The translations under genes were made by a program, and so were the position numbers. A model generated the notes under the pieces. The model saw only the letters and a list, made by a program, of their open reading frames with translations. It had not been told where the DNA came from and did no database searches. DNA of 64,000 nucleotides from positions 1-64,000 of the forward strand of contig CANXME010002094.1 of NCBI GenBank assembly GCA_948144175.1, in the 5' to 3' direction. The stretch is from Closterium sp. NIES-65. Its lineage: Eukaryota; Streptophyta; Zygnematophyceae; Desmidiales; Closteriaceae. Every line of letters begins with the position of its first letter. Positions within the stretch are counted from its first letter, which is position 1. Positions 54,786 through 63,700 of the stretch are shown here, in pieces.

Positions 54786-56535
54786 TTACAACCTATCAGC
54801 TCTCCCCCTCCTGCAGCCAATCACAAGGCTCTTCCTCCTCTCCCCTGCCTGTGCCTGCGCCCGCTCCCACAGCTGGTCCTCCATGAACAGTGCCACTGCC
54901 GCCCGCACATCGCCGCCCGCCTCGCCCAGGTAGTACTGCGCTGTTGGCTCGTCCACCTGAAGGGCTCTTTGCAACAGAGAAACCACCTGCGCAGTGCCAT
55001 GTGCTGCCGAGGGTCTGAGGGAGGGAGAGAGAGTGGGGAGCAGGTGGAGTAACAAGAGGAGAAAAATGACATTTGAGTGCTGCTAGTGACTGAAAAAAGC
55101 CACCTGCCTAGCGCCACATGTCGCTGAGGGCATGAGAGACGGAGGGAGTGCGAGAAGCAGGTAGGCATCATGGTGTTATGGTACAATGGCATACAATGGC
55201 AGAATACATGATGGCATAATGACACAACGGCCTGGCACCAGCAAAAAGAAGAAACACACACAAGGTAACTTGGATGCATGATGATTGATGATAGTCTTGG
55301 CCTGTGCGAGCATGATGATTGATGATACTCACATGATGCGATGCCACCCACAAGACGTGATGTGGCGCCAAAGAAAATCCAGACAAGAAATGCATATCAT
55401 ACCTTTATCAAGAGGATCAGCAGAGTTGTTCACATAATCAGTCTCTCCGCATCACTAACATATTTCTAACACTCTCCGTATAATCACTCTCGATATAAGC
55501 ACCTGGCATTTCGTGCTTCTCCATACGCCTGCCGGATCTCCGCCTCCTCCCCCTCCTGGAACACCAGCAGCACCTCCCGCCGCGCGTGCGAATCAAACTG
55601 GATGGCGCAATGCCGCCCCGCCAGCTCAGCCGGGCGGCGCGAGGGGGGGATGGGGATGAGGAGGCGCGTGCGCGTGTGGATGGCATGATCACTCATGATG
55701 TTGTTGAGACGCCGGATGTCCATGGCCTGGGGGGGGCGAACATATGCATGGGGAACGAAGCACATATGCATGGACACGGGAAGCACATATGCATGGGCAC
55801 GGGAAGCACATATGCATGGGCACGGGAAGCACATATGCATGGGCACGGGAAGCACATATGCATGGGCACGGGAAGCACATATGCATGGACACGGGAAGCA
55901 CATACGCACGGGCACGGGAAGCACATATGCATGGGCACGGGAAGCACATATGCATGGGCACGGGAAGCACATATGCATGGGCACAGGAAGCACATATGCA
56001 TGGGCACAGGAAGCACATATGCATGGGCACGGGAAGCACATATGCATGAGCCGTGAGGGCAGGGCATGGTCGCTCATGATGTTGTTGTGGTGACGGATGT
56101 CCATGGCCTGGAGAAGACAAAGAGTGCACATGGGATAGACATGGGATCGCAGATGCATGCGCAGCACACATGCACGGGTGACAGAGTCGGTGCGGGCACG
56201 GGATGGTGTCAATCTTAAACAACCCACGTGGCAGGCCCATCAGGATGCCACGTGTCAGCGTGACCCACCTGCACGTGGAAGCGCACTGCCAGGCTGGCAA
56301 TGGAGTCAGTGCGGCCAATGGGGTGCGAGAGGGCGAACTCGGGTGACGCGAGGAGCGAGAGGAGGGAGGGGGGGCCACGGCGGGCGGTGCGAGGAGTCGG
56401 GGACGAGGGGAGGGGAGGGGGTTGGGAGCGCGCACGGGAGCGCGCTGCAGGAGTGGAGGCGGAAGGGGGGAGAGTGGATGATAGCTTATCCCCCTTTGCG
56501 TCTGGCACTGGTGCTGCTGTTACAGCTGGTGCTGG

Positions 56536-56567
<32 letters not shown>

Positions 56568-57970
56568 ATGCAGATGCTGATGCAGATGCTGATGCTGGCG
56601 TTGGTGGTGCTGGACCAGCGGAGGAGGGGAGACGCAGGGAGAGCAGGCCGTGGGAGCGGCAGAAGGCAGCGCAGCACAGCGAGGGGTCCAGGGCGAGCGG
56701 GCACCAGCGACGGCACGCAGCCGCCACGTGGGGGAGGTCAGCCTGACGGAACATCAAGGGCATGGGCGGGAGGAGAACAGGATGGTGACAGGGATGACGG
56801 CAGAGCAGCACAGCGAGGGGTTGGGGGCGAGAGGGCACCAGCGATGGCACACAGCCGCCATGCGGGGGAGGTCAACCTGGCGGGATGTGAAGGGAAGGGG
56901 GATGGTGGGAAGAGAACGCGAAGAGGACAGGGATGGCTAGAGAACAGGGAGGGGGAGTAGGGAAACAAAGGGATGTTGAAATCACTTTTGAAAAAAAAAA
57001 AATGATTTCAGCGCAGCGCAGCACATCGAGGGGTTGGGGGCGAGAGGGCGCCAGCAGCAGCACACAGCGTCACTCGGGGGAGGTCAGCCTGGCGTGATGT
57101 GGAGGCGAGGGGATGGGTGTAGAGAGAACGAGATGGAGATAGGGATGGCTAGAGAACAGGGAGGGGAGCAACGCAGCACAGCGAGCGAGGGGTTGAGGGC
57201 GAGAGGGCGCCAGAGGTGACTCAAAGCCGCCATGCAGGGGAGGTCAGAATGGTGGTTACCACGGGGGTGCCTCCAAAAGTTGGCGACACTCAGTCGCCAC
57301 ACAAGGGAGGTCAGCCCCAGATCGTGAAGGGAAAGGAGGGTACAGAGACAGCAGGATTTTAAGACGGGTCAGACTCACGGATCACGCAGGGCAGCAGCAA
57401 GGGGCGTTGAGGCATGGACAGAGGAGCACCGTACGGCACGCAATAGGAAAACATGGAAGGGAACGAATGGAGGCAGGGCAAGAAAAGGGGAAGGGGAAGG
57501 GGGACGAAGGAGAGGAGGTCAGCAGAAACGCAGCAACTTTACCTTTTGACTCGATATAAGCTTACCACGCTCAGACGGCTGAAGATTTGCCGTAACACTT
57601 CGTCAGGAACCTCATGTACCCTTTCTGAAGCTGGCTCTTTGTTTTCAGATAACGATGATGATGGTGCTGAGGCTCCTAACGGAGCAGTATGTAACGAATC
57701 GGCCCATAGGGGTTGTGCGACTAGTTTAGATAGACCATACGAGCCGCTGCCGCACTTTATATCACCAGCTTCAGTAACTGACCGTTCTTGTCCTCGCTTC
57801 TGAGAAACTCGATAACTGAGGTGATGTGTGGAACGCGGCAACGTACTATCGAAGCCACTCTGCATGCCGTTTGGGCTCGCAAACTTGCCCCTACTCTCGA
57901 TAATAGAACTTGTTTTTACACTATTAGTGAAGCAACAGTCGAAGGATGAACGGGAAGGAAAGCACCCCAT
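54786..57970 (-). CDS. LysM-domain F-box protein (At1g55000 type), four exons
   Basis: An F-box protein with a LysM motif, so a likely SCF ubiquitin-ligase adaptor. Its target is unknown. I infer exons 57970-57566, 56742-56269, 55726-55503 and 55014-54786, all in phase, giving 443 residues. The F-box spans the first junction (VPDEVLRQIFSRLSV joined to ADLPHVAAACRRW, about 121-148). The LysM motif spans the second (DSIASLAVRFHVQ joined to AMDIRRLNNIMSDHAIHTR, RLLIPI; about 281-319). HARREVLLVFQEG follows, and the C-terminus carries the family block LLQRALQVDEPTAQYYL, GGDVRAAVALF, LWERAQ. The start was chosen at MGCFPSR because the Arabidopsis protein (recalled) also begins MGC. The frame is open upstream to an ATG at 58666, including a polyglutamine tract just before 57970, so a longer N-terminus is possible. 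Diverged copies of the start edges of exons 2, 3 and 4 lie in the preceding introns. Confidence 0.92.
55085..55135 (-). repeat. Copy of LysM/F-box exon 4 start in intron 3
   Basis: The minus-strand text CCCTCAGCGACATGTGGCGC, then TAGGCAGGTGGCTTTTTTC, parallels the exon 4 acceptor region CCTCAGACCCTCGGCAGCAC and CTGCGCAGGTGGTTTCTC (55019 downward). It is diverged and lies 5' of the real acceptor. Confidence 0.75.
55746..56047. repeat. 23-bp minisatellite in LysM/F-box intron 2
   Basis: About thirteen tandem units combine AAGCACATATGCATGG with GCACGGG (a few units have GACACGGG or GCACAGG). The array lies exactly between the real exon 3 (55726 downward) and the upstream exon 3-like copy (56112-56060). 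Each unit contains the palindrome CATATG. Confidence 0.96.
56060..56112 (-). repeat. Copy of LysM/F-box exon 3 start in intron 2
   Basis: After the acceptor TCTCCAG the minus strand encodes AMDIRHHNNIMSDHALPS, against AMDIRRLNNIMSDHAIHTR in exon 3. The copy is in the right phase after exon 2 but lacks the rest of the exon. Confidence 0.9.
56795..57330 (-). repeat. Four diverged copies of LysM/F-box exon 2 start in intron 1
   Basis: The real exon 2 starts at 56742 with ADLPHVAAACRRWCPLALDP. Copies lie at about 56795-56885 (VDLPRMAAVCHRWCPLAPNP after CGCCAG, the best preserved), 57010-57095, 57180-57255 and 57256-57330, each with TGACCTCCC followed by a GTGGCG-like stretch. The nearest copy keeps the acceptor and phase and is a closer match to the F-box consensus (AAVCHRW) than the presumed exon. 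Confidence 0.88.
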
Positions 57971-57978
57971 TGGCTGAA

Positions 57979-58011
<33 letters not shown>

Positions 58012-58769
58012 CTACTGTACGCTCTTTCACTGTTTCTATTTCAGGACGTTGGTACTGCTGCTGCGTCTTTCCCTGCACTAAGCGACCGAGCGAGAAGGTA
58101 GATTCAATCTGTCGGACATCCTGCCGTTCGTTTGTACTATCGTCGTGCGATTGCGTAGGCCACTGATCGTGCGATACCGCGTGCGACTGCGCGTCAAGGC
58201 CTTGCCAGCGAATTTCAAATAGAGAAACGAGCGACGGCGCGGTGGGATGGGAAGCAACAGCATGACAGGCGGTAGGAGACATCACGCGACAAACTCTGCG
58301 ACGTCTTAGCGAGCGTCGGCTGGGTCGCAGGCGGAGGCGCGGGAGGGACGGGGACGCGCCTGAAGCTGATAGGGAACTTTGCGGGTGGGAGGGGGTCGGC
58401 AAGGAGAAGGGGGCTAGGAACGAAGGTATGGTGGTGTGGATTCGGAACAGAATTTGCCAAGGGTTGCAGCGAAATGATAGGAGCACCAGTAACAGCGGAG
58501 CTCTCCCGGCCTCGAGTCTAGTCATCCGTGCGTCGGTGACGACGAAAAGAAACGAAGAGCGAAAGTGACGGGCGAGCGGGTGATGGTGATGGATGGATGC
58601 TAGCGAAAACGTCGCAAGCTGCAGCTGTCGCGTTGATTTTGTTTCGCGGTGCAATGGATTACGCATTGGAATAGGTCATCTACACCCACAACTTTTCTTT
58701 GCTAATGAATCACTAGCGAGAACAGAATGATAACTTTTACTGAGGCTACTTAGCCATTATGTACACTAA
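57971..58769. other. Upstream region of the LysM/F-box gene
   Basis: On the minus strand the frame is open from an ATG at 58666 into the F-box exon, with a 10-Gln tract just before 57970. The composition is mixed and no domain is visible, so it may be 5' UTR or an N-terminal extension. The PIF/Harbinger element begins at 58770, immediately upstream in gene direction. Confidence 0.5.
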
Positions 58770-59112
58770 GGGTACATTCCGCTGTGGATTTGTGTCTCAA
58801 TCAAAATGTCTCAATCCACTTTTCGTCGAGTCACGCCCAATTTTCCCGAATCTGCATGTCCCAATTGACCGATGTTTTGCGACTAGGCTGTGTGAAGCGA
58901 CAATTATGTGCGACCACAGCTGATTGGTCACCGTCCAATTTGTACCCATTTCCCCTCCAAGAGCGCAAAGGCCTACGGGGAGACCGCGGAAGACACACAA
59001 CACATCCAATAATTGCGACTGTGGGTGCTATGGCAATACGAAGCACACACAAGGAGCTACTATATTCCAGAAACACAGAAATAGGAAAATACGCCTGTCC
59101 AATGAACACAAT

Positions 59113-59991
59113 ATGGCAGAGCCACGACCCATCCCATTCGTCCTACGCCTACTCGTCGCCTGGGTAACCTACTACTACACCATATTTCACGAAAATGTGG
59201 CCAAGAGCTTTGTAGGCCTCATCGAGTCAGGTGTCTTCGAGAAAGAGGAAGAGCAGTCCTCATCCACAGGGGATGATTACGGCGAGAACCGCCGTCACAG
59301 AGCGAGGATACGAAAGCGAAAACACTCTGTATGGGTTGAAGATCTGCAACACATGCGTGAGAACGACTTTCAGGATCTTTTCAGGATAAATAAATCAATA
59401 TTGGAGCACATCAAGGCTGGGCTGCAACACTACCTAGAGCCAATAGTGCAACGCTCCATGCTCACCTTGGACACTGCAGTGCTAATCCCAATCAAGTACC
59501 TGGCCTCCGGAATCTCGTACGTCGACATTTCGTACCTGTTCGGCGTCTCCAAAACTCTATGCCACGAGCTCGTCGACGTATTTCTGTCGGAGTTCCCCAC
59601 CGTCTTCAAGGCCGCCTGGGTGCGATTCCCCACCCGTGAAGACCTTCCAGATATGGCGCGGGAGTTTGCAGCCGTCAAAGGCATACCTGCTGTGGTGGGT
59701 GCTGTGGACGTCACTCATGTACACATGAAGGGGATGGAGGGTCATAGAACAGAGTACTGGACACGGAAATCTGCTTATGCCGTCCAACTCCAGCTCACCT
59801 GTGACGCACGGGGGCGAATATGGGACTACCTGATAGGGTATCCCGGGAGCGCGCACGACATGCGGGTTTTTAAAGAAAGTGCACTACTGGAGAGGTTACA
59901 CAACGGGGACATAGCCGTCAGTGTGTGGACGCCGTCCTGGGAGGCTGGCGGCGCACACGGGACGGCCCCGCCGTGGGCGACGGTGCAGTAG
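59113..59991 (+). pseudogene. PIF/Harbinger transposase (DDE_Tnp_4, ALP1-like), C-terminally truncated
   Basis: The 292-residue frame from ATG 59113 matches Harbinger transposases. It has a helix-turn-helix-like region (YLASGISYVDISYLFGVSK, about residues 126-145), then VVGAVDVTHVHMK with the first catalytic Asp at 199, and YPGSAHDMRVFKES with the second Asp at 249. Family members continue for roughly 100 residues with the third acidic residue. Here the frame instead runs into 20-odd unrelated residues ending at 59991. The frame is open for 63 more codons upstream of 59113, but the family similarity starts near this Met. Confidence 0.9.
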
Positions 59992-60139
59992 ACCACTGAC
60001 TGTCACTTACGGGTGGCGCGGACAAGCCCCTGGGGTGACGACCGTTGGCGATTTGCTGGTTCATCCAGCGGATGTACGGGATTTCGTTTAGGTCTTTGGG
60101 GCAGTCGTTCAGAGCCCCCCCCTTACGCTTACGTGCCAT
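59918..60139 (-). pseudogene. N-terminus of Harbinger second ORF (truncated)
   Basis: A 73-residue minus-strand ORF begins MARKRKGGALND and continues IPYIRWMNQQIANGRHP. The basic start and Trp-containing segment fit the accessory DNA-binding protein that accompanies Harbinger transposases, but I recognise it mainly by position. It overlaps the end of the transposase frame by 74 bp tail to tail. Confidence 0.5.
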
Positions 60140-60594
60140 GCGGGCCGGTGGGACAGCTTCTAGATCTAAATCTACTGGGAAATGTGGCGGGAGAAGAGTG
60201 AAGAGCAATACATCACACACGAGTTGTGTTGGAGGTGCACGAGAACGGGGGGCCCGCGGACTGGCGGGAATGTGCGCGTCCCTGTCGATAATTCTGCATG
60301 TTTCGTTTCCTCCAATGAGGACGCATTGTACGCGTTTGGGGGGAAATTGAGTTTCGCAAAATGTGGTCCAGATACATGATGCCTGTTGAAACATTTGGTG
60401 CCGTTCGCGAGTCCTTGGGTGTGTTGCAATTAGCGGGCGACTGTTCCGTGAATCACGCCAGCCTATGATAAATACAGTCGGCGACAAAGACGGGCGCCAC
60501 GGCATTTCGACACCTGGCAGCATATGCTGGCTGTACGCGTCTCAATCGATTGGGACACATCGATTGAGACACAAATCTACAGCGGAATGTACCC

Positions 60595-60751
60595 TAACTA
60601 CATCTGATTTCATTAAAAAAGGACCCACAGACTTGGCAGATGCCAAGATCGATAAAACAAGGACATGAGCTTATTCCATTAATTGAAAGCACAAGTCCTA
60701 TCCAGCATCACTCGTCCACCACCACCACAATTCCACAAATCCCTCCTAAGG
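60595..60751. other. Spacer between the Harbinger element and the last gene
   Basis: 157 bp without features apart from the TAA target repeat (60595-60597). It should contain the 3' UTR of the minus-strand gene that ends at 60752. Confidence 0.6.
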
Positions 60752-63700
60752 TCATCGCCTGCCTGCCCCACCTGCAAGGAGAACCCCAGAGGATACCATT
60801 CTGGCCAAAGGAGATTTAGGAGGACGAGAGCGCACATCACATTCCTCCAAACTCCTCCCAACCCCTCCTCCGGCTCTCACCTCACAGCTGGACTTGGGTC
60901 GAACCGCAAATCGTCGCCCTGGCGGTTCCGGCAGCAGCGTTTCAGCAGCAATCATTGCCGCATTCAGTCTGTCACTGGCTTCTGTTTGGCTCCATCCAAA
61001 TCGTCGGCCTGGTGGCTCCGGCAACGGCGCTTCAGCAGCAATCATCGCTGCTACCTGCGGCGATGGCTGATCGTACGACACACTTCTGGCGAGCATGTTA
61101 CTGCCAGGGCTCATTGATCTCATAGGAACTTCCGACTCGGTGGAAACGCATTCTGGAACCAGCTGCTGCTGCCCCCGCTGCTTGCCCCGCACACCCCTCC
61201 TGGTGCCTCCTCTGGTTTGCGGCACCTCAGAAGGAACACCCATGCTGCTCCCTCCTACACTGCTCTCACATGCCCTCACGGGGTTGCTCTCAGGAGGATG
61301 TGGTCGTTCCATGCAGACCCCCCCTCGCAACCCACTCTTTCCTGCATAAGGTGACTTGGGCAGGGAGGGTGACTTGGGCAGTGTGGATGATTTGGGGTGT
61401 GCGGGTGACTTGAGCAGGGAGGGTGACCTGGGCATTGTAGATGACTTGGGTAGAGCAGGTGACTTGGGCAGTGCGGGTGATTTAGGCAGAGAGGGTGACT
61501 TGGGTAGTGTGGGTAATTTGGGCAGCATCCTCCGTTCCCGCAGTTGCTGTCCGTAGTGGCTGTTGGCATGCTCAACACTAGCATGGCTAGAGCTCGCCTG
61601 GCTGGAGCAGTCATCACTGCACTCCTCTGCCGCCCTCTCTGCTGCCTCCGGCCCACCATCCCGTCCCCGACTGCCCCGCCGACCATCCACCTCCATACCC
61701 CCATCCCCAACAGAGGCAACAAACACGTTCCGGCCACGGTGCCCCGCCCCTCCTTCCCCTGTGGGGCCAGTCCTGGAGGCCAGGGACCAGCGGCGATTTA
61801 GCACGGGCGGGCTGGGCAGAGGGGAGTGAGACTCCGACATTCGCCTAGTGGCGCCCGGTGTTGGGGTGAGGCTGTGAGGTGTGGGGATCAGGCCATAGGG
61901 TGCAGTGGGCTGAGAGAATGCAAAGTTGTCGTCATCGTCTGAATCATCCTCATCTGAGTCATGATCGTAATTGTCGTGATTGTGGTGATTGTTGTGAGCA
62001 GAGGCAGCAGCATCGTGTGCATCAGTGGGTGACAGGACCCTGCGCGGTCGCCCCTGCCCCGATCGCCCTGAACCACGGTTTCTCGGTTCGGTCTTTGACC
62101 GGCCCATAGGCGGGGTGAATGGGCGGCATCCGCCGTCTGTTTCTCCTGCACGAGCCGTCGCATCTGTTTCCCCTCTCCGCCCATCGAGCACTAGTCTGTC
62201 GACTCCGTGACTCTTGCCCGCACCGTGATACCCAGCAGTAGCAGCAGGAAGGTCTGGAGTGGCAGCAGGGCTTTTGCTGCAGCGGCTACTGTGGCTGCTG
62301 GCCATACTCCCCATGCTCACGAAGCTGTATGTGCTTGATGCCGTGTTGCTCCTGCTGAACGCACCCCGTGCCCCACTCCGCACCCGCTCTCCACCACCGC
62401 TGGTAATGCCGTAACCGCTCCCGTCACCGATATGAAAACAGTTACCGCCTGCACCACCATAATCTCCCTCACCACCATCTCCACTGCCCTCATTCCCCTG
62501 CCAAGCCCCGCTTGGTGAAGTTGCGATCGGCTGCCCGTCGCTTTCTTTAATGGTCCGGCTTTTACTCAACCTACCAAACACCGGCCCGCTATAAAAGCCG
62601 GAGCCCAAGCCTCCCCAGGTGGGGGTGGTTGCTTTGGAGGAGGTGGGTCTGGTGGAGGTATCACCTGACTTGCTGCCAAACGACATTCCCAACCGTCCAC
62701 TGTTCCACATACGATGCGCGTCGGTTTTGCCCTTCACGACCTCACCCAAATCGCTAGTGTCGTCAATTTCGCCAAGCTCATCCGCAAGACCGGACTTTCT
62801 AAACCCTCCAGAAGCACACTCAGTTTGTTCACTTGAGGTAACCCTAACGGAGGAGCCGCGTCGCCCTTCGCCAGCGCCATGCCCTAGCGAACTATCGTCA
62901 AAATGAGCGTTTCGCGCGTCTGGTGGCGAATTCTTACGAGAGTTGGACGAGAACGGACGCGGCAAAGGCGATTTGCTACGCGGCCGAACCCGGGTGGTAG
63001 ACGCAGAGTCAGCTCCGTTACAAGTTTTGCTCCGATTCAACGCGCAAGTTTCTTCGTCGCCGCGATTCCTCGTGAAACTGCGATTACCCGCACTTGCACC
63101 GAAGCTCTTACTCCCAGGACTTATGCTATCGTTACTACCGTTCCTACCATCAGTACCATGACCACTGCTGGTACCGTTAAGACTAGACGCCCTGCTCCAC
63201 GTGGCGGTTTTCACGAGCGCGCGCGCAGCCGCGACGGTTGTCATCGACAAGGAGCGCGGCGAAATCTGCGGCAGCACGCCTCTGCGCTTCCCACCTGCGG
63301 AGCCGCTGCTGTTGCTTTCCGCGCTGCTCCTGCCGCCGTTGTTTCCACCGCCGCTGCCACGCGAATGCTCCCCGCCCGCCGTCCGACTCAGATGTCTCGT
63401 TCCCTCGTCTCGCCCCTCCTCCTCCTCCCACTCCCCGCCTCCCATATCACTCTCGTTGCGCGCCGAGCGCCCTTCAGCTGCCGCAACAGCCGCCGCAGCA
63501 GCGGCGGCGGAACATCTCCCCCTGCTGAGCCCTCCCTTTGCCCCAGCCACCGCTCCGCTCCCTTCCCTCCCGTTTCCGCCGCCGCCGCGGGACTTCCCCC
63601 CGCCAAACCCGCCAAGCCCACCGCTAGCGCCGGGTCGTGCGATGAGCTTCAAGAGGTTGCTCTCGTCGTCGTCCCCCGCCCCGCGCTTATCCCGCCAGCC

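Larger units (their letters stand above)
58770..60594 (+). mobile_element. PIF/Harbinger DNA transposon, internally reduced
   Basis: The 1,825-bp element has terminal inverted repeats of about 32 bp (GGGTACATTCCGCTGTGG at the left, its complement ending CGGAATGTACCC at the right, one mismatch) and a TAA target duplication (58767-58769 and 60595-60597), the size and sequence typical of this superfamily. It encodes a plus-strand DDE transposase and, convergently, the start of a second minus-strand protein. Both reading frames lose their C-termini where they meet (59918-59991), which points to an internal deletion. It lies in the upstream region of the LysM/F-box gene. Confidence 0.94.

Noticed and set aside
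55746-56047. CRISPR-like array of regularly spaced repeats
   Set aside because: The units are contiguous with no unique spacers and the sequence is eukaryotic, so this is a minisatellite.
55586-56093. Repetitive His/Gly/Ala ORFs on both strands
   Set aside because: They are translations of the 23-bp minisatellite in LysM/F-box intron 2.
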